DNA from: Sacculina carcini
Lineage: Eukaryota; Arthropoda; Thecostraca; Sacculinidae
Length of the DNA stretch: 64,000 bases
Assembly: GCA_916048095.2 (NCBI GenBank)
Contig: OU696597.1
Span: 4,346,747 to 4,410,746, forward strand
Direction: 5' to 3'
The stretch's first letter is position 1. Every line of letters starts with the position of its first letter. Shown piece by piece: positions 44,661 through 54,924 of the stretch. The notes below the pieces were generated by a model. The model ran no database searches and was not told where the DNA came from. It saw nothing but the letters and a program-made list of their open reading frames with translations. Position numbers and translations under genes: made by a program.

Positions 44661-44694
44661 TATTTTTGGCAGTGATTGTGTGTCGTGTCGCAGT

Positions 44695-44828
44695 TGACAA
44701 TGTGCAATATTTGACGTCAAACAGCTACACACTGATTCAACTGGTGCTGTGTAACTTGTACTCGTTCCAGCACACTGTCGCCGCGCCACACGTCTCTGTT
44801 GAGAAAACTCCCGATAATATCGACATTG
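44695..44828 (+). CDS. Candidate internal exon, unknown gene
   Basis: Bounded by a TGTCGCAG acceptor and a GTATGT donor, open in one frame: VDNVQYLTSNSYTLIQLVLC, then HTVAAPHVSVEKTPDNIDI. The residue mix is protein-like and not repeat-driven, but I recognise no family. The splice sites are the main support. Confidence 0.25.
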
Positions 44829-46430
44829 GTATGTATGCGTGTCTGTCACTATGTGTGTTTGTGTGTGTATGTTCTTTATTGTGTACATATCTACTATGGT
44901 TTTATTTTCCATATATTTGTACGTTTCACAAATGTATTTTCGATATTTAAGTCAATTAGTAGTTTCAAAGTGCTATTTTTATTTCAGTGGTTCTCAACTC
45001 CCTTGTTGCGACTAAATTTTGTGTTACGAAGTTATTCTATTGAGTCGCTAAGCGTTCGTGGAAAATATATATATTATTTTGCTTCTATGCATTCTTATTG
45101 ACATAAAATGTACATAAGAAATAAGTCATGAATGTTGGAAAGTGCTGATCTATATGATGTTTTTCTTGATCTTATTAGTTTGTGATGTAACCGCCAGGTG
45201 GCGATACTGTGCTGGACGCCGCAGTCAAAATACATTGTCGGTACTGCACGAGAATAGAACCTCTGACCATAATGACACCCAACTATCGACCAGGTGAAAA
45301 CACCAAATTTCCACAAAAAACACCAAAACACGGCGACCAAATTTTTCACACACACACGTGATGTGTTTGTCTAATATGTATAATGTGGGTGTATTTGTGT
45401 GTGTTTGTTTGTATGTGTGTGTGTAGTTGAGACGTTTGTGGAGGCAGCATTGTTGACAATGACTGGCGCCACATCACGTCACCAGCACATGACTACACAT
45501 GCAGAGGCTCGAGTGTCTGCCACGTCGATTACGCCACGACGCTGGTCAGGGTTGCCAGGCTGGTCGACACGTCTGGCAACCCGCTGAAACAGCCAGCCTT
45601 GTGTAGACCCGGGTTGGCAGTCGTGTGTCACTGAGGTGTCGGCTGCACGGGTGCCTGCAGAAAGTCGTCTGGCTGAAACAACACGCGGTCTTGTCGCACG
45701 TGAGATCACTGACACTTGACTAGAATTAACTACGCCATCATATGTGTATCATAAAGTGTATATCTATGTTAGTGTGTGTGTGTGTGTGTTCATCTTCTTA
45801 AGCCTGCTTATCTATTTGACCTTATCTGTCTTATAAATGCTCATCTCTTTCTCTTAGGTCTTCTATGTATCGTTATCTTCTTGTTGAGCCTTGCTTTTCT
45901 TCTAGGCATTCTCATAACAATAGTTGTTTCTCTATCTTAGCACCTCGTATCTACAACAGGATTTCCCTCAATACGCACAATCAAGTATCTCCCTCTGTTT
46001 AATAAGCATACTGATTTTTATCACTAAATCTTATTACAGTCTTAATTATTATGTATATATTACTAGTTATCATAAGATCTGATAGTTTCCTAATTTTGTA
46101 TGCATGTGTGTATGTGTATATATGTTTCATGTGTGTTTTCTGGTAGTGTTTGTTTGTTTCCCATTATTTGATGTCTGTGTGTTGTGTTCAGTTCTTATGT
46201 GTGTGTGTTGTGGTGTGTTCTTTGTCAGCTTGTTTGAATGTTTGTGCTTGTGTGTCTGCTGTGCTGTATGTGTTGTCTTTTTGTCTGTATGCAAGAATGT
46301 ATGGCTGAATGCTGCGTGTTCAATATGTATATGTGTGTTTGGTGTGCTTTTGTGATTATGTATTTGTGCGTATGTAAATGTGCATGTTTGTTTTGTGCTT
46401 GTGTTAGTGTGTGTGTGAGTGAGAGAGGGT
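44829..46430. other. No supportable gene; hAT-like terminus and GT-rich DNA
   Basis: At 44987 CAGTGGTTCTCAACTCCC resembles a hAT end, with no partner found. A possible exon with an AG acceptor begins at about 45427 (VETFVEAALLTMTG) and stays open to 45587; it is unrecognised. GT-rich DNA follows to 46430. Confidence 0.3.
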
Positions 46431-46434
46431 GTGT

Positions 46435-47020
46435 GTTCTTCACTGCCCTCATAATTACTTTGAATATTCTTCCTATATGTTTATCCGGCGATATGTCTTC
46501 ACTCACGGTGACTCCTAAATCATTTTCCTCATTCACCTTTTTCAATATATGCTCTCCTAATTTATATGTTACAGATGGTCTATTCCTACTTTTCCCTACC
46601 TCCATTACCCGACATGTTTATTCATTAAAGCTAATACCCCAGTCCACACTCCATTTAAACACTCTGTCTATGTCTCTTTGAATCTCTTCACCGCTTTGCT
46701 CATCTGCAATTATTTTCAACATTTTTGCATCGTCCGCAAACATGTTCATACTACACTGAACTCTTTCTGTGATTCTGTTTATATACAGTATGAGTATCAC
46801 CGGTCCAAGCACTGAGTCTTAGGGAAGCCCACTTGTAACCTCTCTCCATGTTGATTTGCGTTTCTTCACAATTATCTTCATTGTGCGCCCACACAAATAT
46901 CCTCTCATCCATTCAAGCAACTTTCCATGCATCTCCTTCTTGCTGTATCTTCCATATCAGCTTACCATGTGGGACCTTATCAAACGCTTTCCTCAAGTCA
47001 AATGCTGATTCATTACCTAT
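46435..47020 (-). pseudogene. Non-LTR (Jockey-like) RT fragment
   Basis: On the minus strand, pieces in three frames match consecutive RT motifs: FDLRKAFDKVPHGKLIWKI, then SVLGPVILILYINRITERVQ, the catalytic box MNMFADDAKMLKI, DRVFKWSVDWGISFN, and SYKLGEHIL-like thumb segments with NDLGVTVSEDISPDKHI. Frameshifts separate them. It is probably related to the LINE at 54.9-56.8 kb, whose RT is missing; this is inference. Confidence 0.75.
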
Positions 47021-47691
47021 GTGTGTGTGTTTTCTGTACTGCGTTTGGGGTTAATATAGTTTGGATGGTTAAATTCGATCAATTTGATGTTACCTCTGCG
47101 AGTGTATGAAGTTTTGATCCGTGACTAAAACGTCAGTCAGAACATTTGTTATTGTTTGATAAAAATGTCAAATTTGCAATAATAACGCCAATTTTGCTAG
47201 TGCACCAGTGTTCTCATTTTGTCATCATTCGCCAAGTCCCGCATCTTTTCTCTTAGTTCTTCTCAGCAATCCAGCGGAGAAATAATCCACAGAACCATCG
47301 AGCCACACCACTTCTCTGCTTAAAACACTGGCCGGTCTGTGACCACGCTTGTGTGTCAGTGTGTGTGTATGTATGTGTTATCACCGAGTTGTTTCCGTAG
47401 AAATAAGTCATAGACTCGTGGCTCCTGCCTTCCAGAGATCATATTTCTGTTTAACATTTGTGTTGTGTTTGGTTGACAATTTCATCTGACAATTTGTTCC
47501 AATCGTCTATCGTCTTGTTTGAAAGGCTATATTTTTGCATATCCATGTTGATTTTGCATTTTGGAGATAGCAACTATTATACATGTATTACTCTAAGTAC
47601 GTGTGTATATGTATATGTGTATTTGCTGTATTTATTGGTTCGTATATGTGTATGTGCTTGAACAAACATGTTTATGTGTGTGTCGCATCAG
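47021..47691. other. No gene recognised
   Basis: Mixed GT-rich and AT-rich sequence without coding signal; ends at the acceptor TCGCATCAG. Confidence 0.35.
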
Positions 47692-47844
47692 ATAACTGCT
47701 GTTTTGAAGGCATTACTTCACACGTCGTTTTACGACGACACAATGGCCGCATATCTCAGTCAACATGTTGATTCACTGGCTCTCACCCCGGCATCATCGC
47801 CGACTACTGCGCTGAAGCTTCGTTACGGCATGAAGCCGCACTAA
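47692..47844 (+). CDS. Candidate terminal exon, unknown gene
   Basis: After a TGTCGCATCAG acceptor the frame encodes 50 residues (ITAVLKALLHTSFYDDTM, then LRYGMKPH) and ends at TAA 47842-47844. Protein-like composition, no family recognised. A second protein-like stretch (RVMAGAAGFINLLDAL) follows at about 47890 with a stop. Confidence 0.25.
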   Translation: MTAVLKALLHTSFYDDTMAAYLSQHVDSLALTPASSPTTALKLRYGMKPH

Positions 47845-48485
47845 TACTCTGCATGTCTGCTCGCGTCCCCCAGTGGTTCTGTCACTGCGTGTGATGGCCG
47901 GTGCAGCAGGCTTCATCAACCTGCTGGACGCGCTCAATACGTGACAGCTGGTGGCCGAGCTGCGTGTCGCCACCGGCCTGCCTGCTGTCGCATCGTTCAA
48001 GCACGTCAGTCAGGCGGGTGTGGTCTTAGCTGTGACTCTCACCCACACCGAGGTCAGTGATCTCGACCTTGATGTTGACCTCGACCAGGTTTTCAACTTG
48101 GTCCTTGTCGGTGACATCAACAATGAGTTTGACCTCCGCACTACAATTGACCTTGAACCTAGGTGTTTTTGACATTAACTGAGATTTTAATATCGACAAC
48201 GACTTTAACCTCAAATGTGACCTTGGTCTATACAGTGACTTTCATTTTGGCCGTGATTTCGCCAAGTGCCTCGCGAGAGCTCCAGTCCTCGGGATATTTG
48301 CTGAATTGCGTTTTTTATTTGTTAAGCTTTTGCGCGTTTTATTTTATGACAAATAAAGTTTTCTTATCTAGTTGTTTGCTTTTTGTTGTAAGTTGATTTA
48401 TTTGTATCCGCTTGTACCAATCGTCGCGTTTCACTCATTAATCGGCTACACAATCTCGGTTAACAGATTGCGTGTCGATTGATGA
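47845..48485. other. Degenerate short-period repeat, no gene
   Basis: From 48045 to 48240 an imperfect repeat based on GACCTTGATGTTGACCTC gives an Asp/Leu/Val-rich frame; otherwise no feature. Confidence 0.35.
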
Positions 48486-49057
48486 GGGGTTACGACCGTT
48501 TTAGCTAACGAACCATTTTGGCCAACGCTCAGCGGTCGAAATACGATGCGATGAATATCGACATTGGCTAAAATGGTATATGTTGTGAGTGCATATGACA
48601 GTGGCGTATCTAGTAAGTGAAAGTTAAGCGAGTGACCATCTTGGCCAATCTTTACTCAGCATACTCTGTATGTAGTTCAGTGGTTTTCAAAGTTTTGAAC
48701 GCTGAAAGAAATCGTTAGGTTAGGTTTGGTTAGATTATTTAGGTTTGGTTAGGTTTGGTTAGGTTAGGTTAGGGAACCATAAAAACGTGCGAAATTTGCC
48801 AATGCAAATACACGATAAGGCCAATACGTCTTCGAACGTTTAATCGTTCAAAAAATTGAAAGCTACTGAACTACATACAAACTACATACAGGAAAGATTG
48901 GCCTAGATGGACACTCGCTTAACTTTCAGTCACTAGATACGCCACTGTCAGATTCACTCACATGTACCATTTAGGCCAACGTCGATATTCATCGCATCGT
49001 ATTTCGTCCGCTGAGCGTTTGGCCAAAATGGTTCGTTGGCTAAAACGGTAGTAGATC
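48486..49057. mobile_element. Foldback/MULE-like non-autonomous element with ~200-bp arms
   Basis: The left arm (about 48495-48690, ACCGTTTTAGCTAACG...) and right arm (about 48865-49050) are inverted copies at roughly 85% identity. A central 170 bp includes TTAGG-like tracts (48714-48772). The direct repeat CGATTGATGA (48476-48485 and 49058-49067) flanks the pair and could be a 10-bp target duplication, as in MULEs, although 8-9 unpaired bases separate it from the arms on each side. No coding capacity. Confidence 0.7.
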
Positions 49058-49294
49058 CGATTGATGATAGTGCCTGCTGTTAGATGCAGTTTCCATGCGT
49101 TCACGCGCCAATTTTGGTGAGATTGTGAACGCACGATAGGACGGATTGGAATCGTAAAAATTGATACTCGTGGCTCCGTATCCGTGGAGCTGAGAACCGG
49201 TCGGAACCGGATCCATTTGCATGAACAGTGGTATCTGTCTTCCCTGGTGGTTGACCTCGATGTTTCGGGGGCATTCATAGAGAAGTGACTATAC

Positions 49295-49610
49295 CAGTGG
49301 TTTACAATCTGTGGTAAGCTAGGATGTTCTAAGTGGTACACGAGCACTTGAGGTTATGAACAATGAAACCAAGGCATGATTTTTGATATGTTGTGAGCAA
49401 AAGTATGCTTCTTATTGACCAGCTGGTGGAGGAGAAACAGTTACAAGCCTCGCATTGAAATCTTATCCAGCCGATTCTTGTGTTCGCCTTGTACAATTAT
49501 TTGAGTAGAGTGATATGTGATTTAACTGAATTCCTATGGAACCAGGTGGCTCGTAGCGTTTGTGCAGGATCTTCAAGTGGTACTCGATTGCAAAAAGTTG
49601 GCAGCCACTA
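49295..49610. mobile_element. hAT-like MITE, diverged ends
   Basis: Left end CAGTGGTTTACAATCTG; right end, on the minus strand, TAGTGGCTGCCAACTTTTTG, with inner pairs such as AAGTGGTAC. No clear 8-bp duplication. Interior non-coding. Confidence 0.45.
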
Positions 49611-50440
49611 AGCTAAAGAAACGTGTGCTTGAGGAAACGTTATAATTTTTTATGTGAAATACTAATTTTACTGTTTTAATTTTGAGATTATTGTCGTATA
49701 GTTTTTTCCATGAACAAAACACGGGAATTTGATGGTGATCAAATGATGCAGACTGATTTGAAGCTTGGGCGAGATTGTCCGTGCACATTTTGCTAATAAT
49801 CGCAAGTCTGTAACATCCGAGACCGCGTCTGAGAGCACTGGTTGAGAGGCGGGAACCTGCGGTTGGGTCCCAGCGACTACTGGGGCAGGATCGGATGTCA
49901 CAGGTGCGGCAGCTGTCGGGAAAAGTTGAAGCAGTCCTTGTCAGATTTGCCTCTTTCTTATCTCAGGACAGTACTCTGGGAAGGCATTTGAAAGCATGAA
50001 GCCGAGCTGGCCGGATACGTAGGGTCGATCCTACACAGTGCCCACCAGAAGGGACCGAAGAGAGCGTTCTAATGATGCCTGAGTTATCCCTGCACACTTC
50101 TCCGGTTCAACGTTTGAGCACACTCGCTCACTGTAAGAGACAATGTTCTTTAAATGTGTCAAATTTTTATATTTTTCGGCTTCGTGAGTCTGTGAATGTG
50201 ACGAAGCTTGCGAAATCACTTGTTCATGGTCTAGTCAGAGGCCGTGCGCTTCCCCATCATCGCCCATACAAATGCGCGACGTGCAACGCGGTGCAAACTG
50301 ACAAAGTCTATCTCTGCCCATCCGTATAATATGCTCCTGCGGTTGGTTAGAAACGCGTTCATTAGTTGCAGTTGAATTGATTGGTGTTTGTTATTTTTGG
50401 ATGAAAACCCAGTGTAGGGACAGCCAAGAAGTGCGAAGTA
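49611..50440. other. Possible retroelement gag relic; otherwise no gene
   Basis: The minus strand holds a frame (49668-49901) with a Pro/Val/Ala-rich segment and LAKCARTISPKLQI, reminiscent of gag linkers but not diagnostic. Nothing else is supportable. The sequence up to 50440 may continue an ORF interrupted by the adjacent mariner. Confidence 0.25.
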
Positions 50441-51367
50441 TCTGATTGTCGGGGAAGTTTTTCATTTAACATTTTTCTTTACAACGGCGTTATCAATCCT
50501 CAATATAATCTCCATCACTCTCGATCACCCTCTGCCAGCGTGTGCGCAAGGAGCGGATGCCTCGCTTGTCGAATTCTAGGCGCTGGCCCTTGAATAAGTT
50601 CGTCTGGTGAGCTTTCAGGTCGTCCTTGTCGGCGAACTCCTTCCCAGCCATGGAACGGTCGAGGGCGGCGAAAAGGTTGTAGTCGTTTGGCTCTAGGTCT
50701 CAGCTGTAGGGTGGGTGGGGCAAAACGTCCCATCCCAGATCGAACAGCTTTTGGCGGGTCGACTTCGCCTTGTGCGCCGGCGCGTTGTCGTGCAGCAGGA
50801 TAACCCGGCGACGTTCGGGGCGCACTTCGGCCAGCTGCTTCTGCAGGCGTTCGAGCTGCTGCTGGTAGAAGGCAGCGTCGATGCACTTGTTCTTAGGCAG
50901 CAGCTCCCATATGACGATTCCCCTTGTGTCCCAGAAGACGGAGAGCATGGCCTTCTTGGGGTGCAGATCACCCTTGGCCTCTCGCTCCGACTCTGCATCG
51001 GCATCGACCCACTGCACCGACATCTCCGTCCTTGAATCGCTTGAACCAGTTGTTTTCCGTTTGACGGGTGAGGGTCCCGACGCCGAATGCGGCGTTGATG
51101 TCGGAGGCCGATTGGCTCGCATTCTTGCCGGAGCTGAAGTCGTAGAGGAGCAACAGGCTCTGCTGGTATTTCGAAAGCCACCCATCCAACAACATTTTGT
51201 ATTATAATATGGGCTCAACAGGCCAGGATATACGGTAGATTTAAATGGAGATAATGAAAAAATGAACTCACGTGCATGCTGGTTGTCTGCACCTGCTCCC
51301 AGGCTGAGGGCCCACGAGAAAAACGTTTTGTTTTGACAATGTAAAAAAAACTTTTCCGACAATCTGA
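50441..51367 (-). mobile_element. mariner element with both terminal inverted repeats, internally deleted
   Basis: Terminal repeats TCTGATTGTCGGGGAAG (left) and, on the other strand, TCAGATTGTCGGAAAAG (right) are flanked by TA on both sides, the mariner target. The 927-bp element is shorter than the usual ~1.3 kb. It encodes a deleted transposase on the minus strand. Confidence 0.85.
50493..51195 (-). pseudogene. mariner transposase, internal deletion
   Basis: The N-terminal DNA-binding part is present (YDFSSGKNASQSASDINAAF, NNWFKRFKDGD) and then joins, in another frame, the catalytic part from LHPKKAMLSVFWD through VILLHDNAPAHKAKSTRQKL. A TGA interrupts the DLEPNDYNLF block that carries the third catalytic Asp. 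About 70-80 residues with the second helix-turn-helix and the first catalytic Asp are missing. The end GDYIED is normal. Mariner D,D34D family; inactive. Confidence 0.85.
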
Positions 51368-52615
51368 TAGAGGCAAATCTTGCTGCCGTCGACCTTCAGA
51401 TCCTTCTTGTACCGGGGAGAAGCGGTTTTTAAAACATTGTATGTGTTGCGCCAATTACCTACATATAAAGACTTTCCAACTCTGGGGGTAAATCGCGCCA
51501 CGTCGTCTTCTACATGCCGTCTCCCATGGCATCATCTGCATACTGGTTTCAATCCTCAATCACTGTCATTTGTCTCTCCCATTATACTGTCTGCATGGCT
51601 GGAATCGACATACCGGCTTGAAGGTCGTCTAGATAGATGCTTGATGCAGGAGTGATTTGGATATTTTCCTTGGTTTTGTAGCGCTTTCGACGTGACTCTG
51701 CCTGGGAATGTGCCACTGTTGTAGTCCCGCGCCCAAATGTAGTGAAATGCCAAATGTGTGTTGCACGCGGTGTATTTAGTGGCGTAAACAGTTCCGGCAG
51801 CTCAATGAGCAAATGACACCGTGATGCATACAATAATATGAATAACACACCGAGCACAGTAACACACATGAGCACCGTGTATCCACAAAGATGCCCCACA
51901 GACGACTGCCCACTGTGGCCCACTGTAACCCCGTGTAGTCTGCCCGGTCATGCTGTCAACAACCGACACCACGAGGGGAGAAGGACCGTTAGCCGGAAGG
52001 ACACAATGGCTAACGGTACAGTGGGTACAGCGCTGATACAGGCACAGCGAAGGAGCAGAGTGTCAGGATGTATGTACATGACGAGAAAAACAAGTAATGC
52101 GTGGAAGGCAGAGAATGGGAGTAGAGAAGGGTGTGAGCGGAGTAAGCTCAGTGTACAAAACAAGCTTGGAAAGGAGCAGAGTTGTGATGAAGGAAAGTGT
52201 GTGAGAGCAGGTGCCGCATGTAATACAGTAACGTTTGGAGGGTGAAATATCTATACATAAATGTACGACGTGGTACGCTACAGTTTATTTTGATTTTGTC
52301 AGCATGATTTTGTCTTGCGATTGCTTGAAATGTTATAATATTTTGTAGTCATATTATTGACCACAACAGCTGATGCTCTCCAAACACAAACACACACACA
52401 TATACACACACACATACATACATTTCCACAACCACTTTCTTTTCTTAGACGGCGTTCAGCATGTGCTATACCAATGCCACCTAGATACAAGGCCGTTTCA
52501 CGAATTGGTGACGTCACAGCGTTGGGCCTACGTCGGTGCAGTCTGTATGTGCTGCGGTGCACTGTTAGTTGTTATTATGCGCACGCCGGTGCATAATTTT
52601 CACAAATAGTCCCAT
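51368..52615. other. No gene recognised
   Basis: Open frames here (for example 51838-52245 +) have no domain. CA repeats lie at 52384-52420. A minus-strand frame at 51370-51501 appears to be interrupted by the mariner insertion (see findings). Confidence 0.35.
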
Positions 52616-52619
52616 TCAT

Positions 52620-53400
52620 AGATGAAACCTTGCATTTAGAAGCTGTATCTAGGTGTGTATCTAGGTGGCGTTGGCTATGTCCGGAGCGATTGCGCCCCGA
52701 GCGGCGGACGAACTCGGGCAGATCCTCTGGTGTTGGTCGTTCAGTCGCAGGAATCAAATCAAAGCGGTCTCGTGCGTGCGCTGGGCAGTGATAAATATAA
52801 TGTTCGGTCGTGTCGTCGTCCGCACCGCAGTGGTGATTAGATGGCCACACGCTGATGCCGACATTGTGGTCGACCATAGCGTCGGCGAGCGGCCGCTCTT
52901 ACTGATAGGCTAGTGACACACTGGGCGTTTTTGTGCCGAGTGTTTTTGCTGTCGCCGTCATATCAGTAGTGGCGTGTATGAAGCTATTGCGCCGTACACA
53001 TGGATTTGCCGATTTGTTTAGGCGGTGTGCTGGAGCTTGCTCTGATTTTATGAGCAGCGGGTCGTCGTCTGGTAGCCGCAGGGCACGTTGGTAATCTTGG
53101 GCTGATAGCTGGCTTCCACATAGGCGGATAGATAAGAGATTTGCTTCGCGTCAATTGGCGCCTATTGGGGTGTCTTTTGTTCATCCCGTAATTATTCTGG
53201 CAGTGCATCGTTGAACACCTCCAGGTTTTTGACCGAAGTTTTAGACGCACCGGTCAGGTGGCAGGCGCTCAGTATTCTACAATTGACCTGATGTACGCAA
53301 TGTACACGGTCCGGAGGTGAGCTTCCCCAACTTCTTCCTGCCAAGCATTGAAGCAAGCTGTCAGGTGACAGGCGGTAGGTCATCTAATTGGCGACTGCAT
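52620..53400 (-). pseudogene. Non-LTR retrotransposon post-RT and zinc-knuckle fragment
   Basis: Minus-strand pieces in shifting frames: ASKTSVKNLEVF, ARIITGCTKDTPIGA-like sequence with a stop, LSAQDYQRALRLPDDDPLL, and a C-terminal CGADDDTTEHYIYHCPAHAR (C...C-type H/C knuckle). This matches the region after the RT in R1/Jockey-type LINEs. RT itself is absent. Confidence 0.65.
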
Positions 53401-53594
53401 TGATGTGCTGGTTGTACTGTTTAGAAAATTTGATTTAACGAATTCCTTTCAGTCCTAACCTAACTAAACCTAACCTAACCTAACTAGCTAAACATAGCCT
53501 AACCTCAAATATATGAAAAGTATAGAAACGTTTTTGTGCGTTTTTAAGCGTTTTTAATTAATTGTCGTTTTTATGTTCTTGAATTCTTACGCAT
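53401..53594. other. CCTAA-like tract, no gene
   Basis: CCTAACCTAACTAAACCTAA-type sequence at 53455-53505 is the complement of the TTAGG-like tracts seen near 8.4, 8.7 and 48.7 kb. Confidence 0.5.
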
Positions 53595-54275
53595 TTAACC
53601 TAGACCCGTCAGTCGGTGATAAAAGTTGACACCCAAAAACTTGGTGGGGTGACAGTAGCGTAGAGGGCAACCGCATAAGTACCCAGGTGGTTGTTCAGCA
53701 TATGCGGAATCGCTGAATAGGTAGACCGTTGTCAGCTCTGATTTTTGACCGTTGTCAGCTCTGATACTGCTGTCAGGTTTGGTTGCATGGAGTGACTGGC
53801 CTGTGTTATGGTGCTGCCAATTATCTATGGTACCAGGTCGTCCGCGTACATGCCGGTTGCGTCTTCGTTCGGTAGGTGGTCCTGCACTTGTATCCCGGAG
53901 TGCATTGCTCGAGGTAATGGGGTCGCAAGCGATTCTAGCCTGCTTCTTTATGAATTGCGCGAATTCGACGAAGCTAGGATAGAAAAAGCCAGGGGTCTGT
54001 TGCCCACCTGTCCCATACGCAGCGTCTACGGCGTGCTCCAGCCTCTCCCGCTGATCGTCCACCATGGACTTCCACTTGGTAGAAAGGTGTGGCGGTAACT
54101 TCAGCAGATGCTGGTTCTCGCGGGGATCGTCCAGAGTTTTCAATCCTGGAAGTAGCGTAGACGCCTGCACACAATTCTCAGGGAAATCGGCGATTATTTT
54201 AGATAGATATGTGTGTGTGCGTATTTTCTCACACAATAGCACACGAAGGGTGTGGTATTGTTCGGCCACACTCAT
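53595..54275 (-). CDS. Bel/Pao Gag-like ORF, copy 3
   Basis: An open frame of 226 codons, nearly identical to copy 2 over the first 200 residues (for example Thr to Lys after STKW, Val to Phe near the end) and then extending with a different C-terminus ending YHRLTGLG because the neighbouring duplication is absent. The Gag core LLKLPPHLSTKW and FIKKQARIACDPIT is intact. No pol gene follows. Confidence 0.55.
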   Translation of the reverse strand: MSVAEQYHTLRVLLCEKIRTHTYLSKIIADFPENCVQASTLLPGLKTLDDPRENQHLLKLPPHLSTKWKSMVDDQRERLEHAVDAAYGTGGQQTPGFFYPSFVEFAQFIKKQARIACDPITSSNALRDTSAGPPTERRRNRHVRGRPGTIDNWQHHNTGQSLHATKPDSSIRADNGQKSELTTVYLFSDSAYAEQPPGYLCGCPLRYCHPTKFLGVNFYHRLTGLG

Positions 54276-54709
54276 CCTGCTACCAAACCTGCCGTGTAGA
54301 ACATCACCAGGACGGCAATCGCGGAATTCATAATCGGCACAACAAGAACTATCACGACAACTGATAGGTTCACTGATAAAACTGTTGAAGTTGCCATTCG
54401 TATGTGTGTGTATTCTGCGCGATTGCTGTCCTGCACCGTGTAGCAGCTGTCACTTGAAGCATTTAATCTTTAGCCTTTAACATAAACGTGCATATGAATG
54501 TCCTTCTAATTCGTTGGTGGCGTCGTTAAGGGGGAGGGGGCTTAGAGGGAGTGAAGCGCCCCTCAAAAAGTGTTCTAAACCACCGTGCTGAGCTCCACCC
54601 AAAGATATGTTTATTTTTTTGCACACGCGGGCGTAAAAAGTGTTGTCTTTTAGGATATTGGAAATACGATCACCCTTTATACATCAAACAGTGAGTAGAT
54701 AATTACATT

Positions 54710-54713
<4 letters not shown>
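53653..54713 (-). repeat. 1.06-kb gag-bearing repeat, - copy
   Basis: Inverted partner of 27458-28516. On one side it ends against a long (CA)n array, on the other it continues past the end of the + copy with CTGTCACCCCACCAAG, so this copy may preserve more of the original element. Confidence 0.8.

Positions 54714-54772
<59 letters not shown>
54713..54772 (+). repeat. (CA)n microsatellite
   Basis: About 58 bp of pure CA at the junction between the gag-bearing repeat and the 5' end of LINE A. Confidence 0.95.
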
Positions 54773-54776
<4 letters not shown>

Positions 54777-54924
54777 GTGTGTGTGCGTTTGGTCGTGAGT
54801 GGTTGTGTTTGAGCGAGTCCACGGTGACAGTGTCATATTAGTGAGCAGATACAGAGGAGGGAGTTGGTGTTTGCCGAGTAAGAGCGCCTAAAGGTAAGAC
54901 TGTCTGTCTGTCAAAGTAACCATT

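Noticed and set aside
51838-52245. 135-codon open frame
   Set aside because: No domain or codon pattern; lies among transposon fragments.
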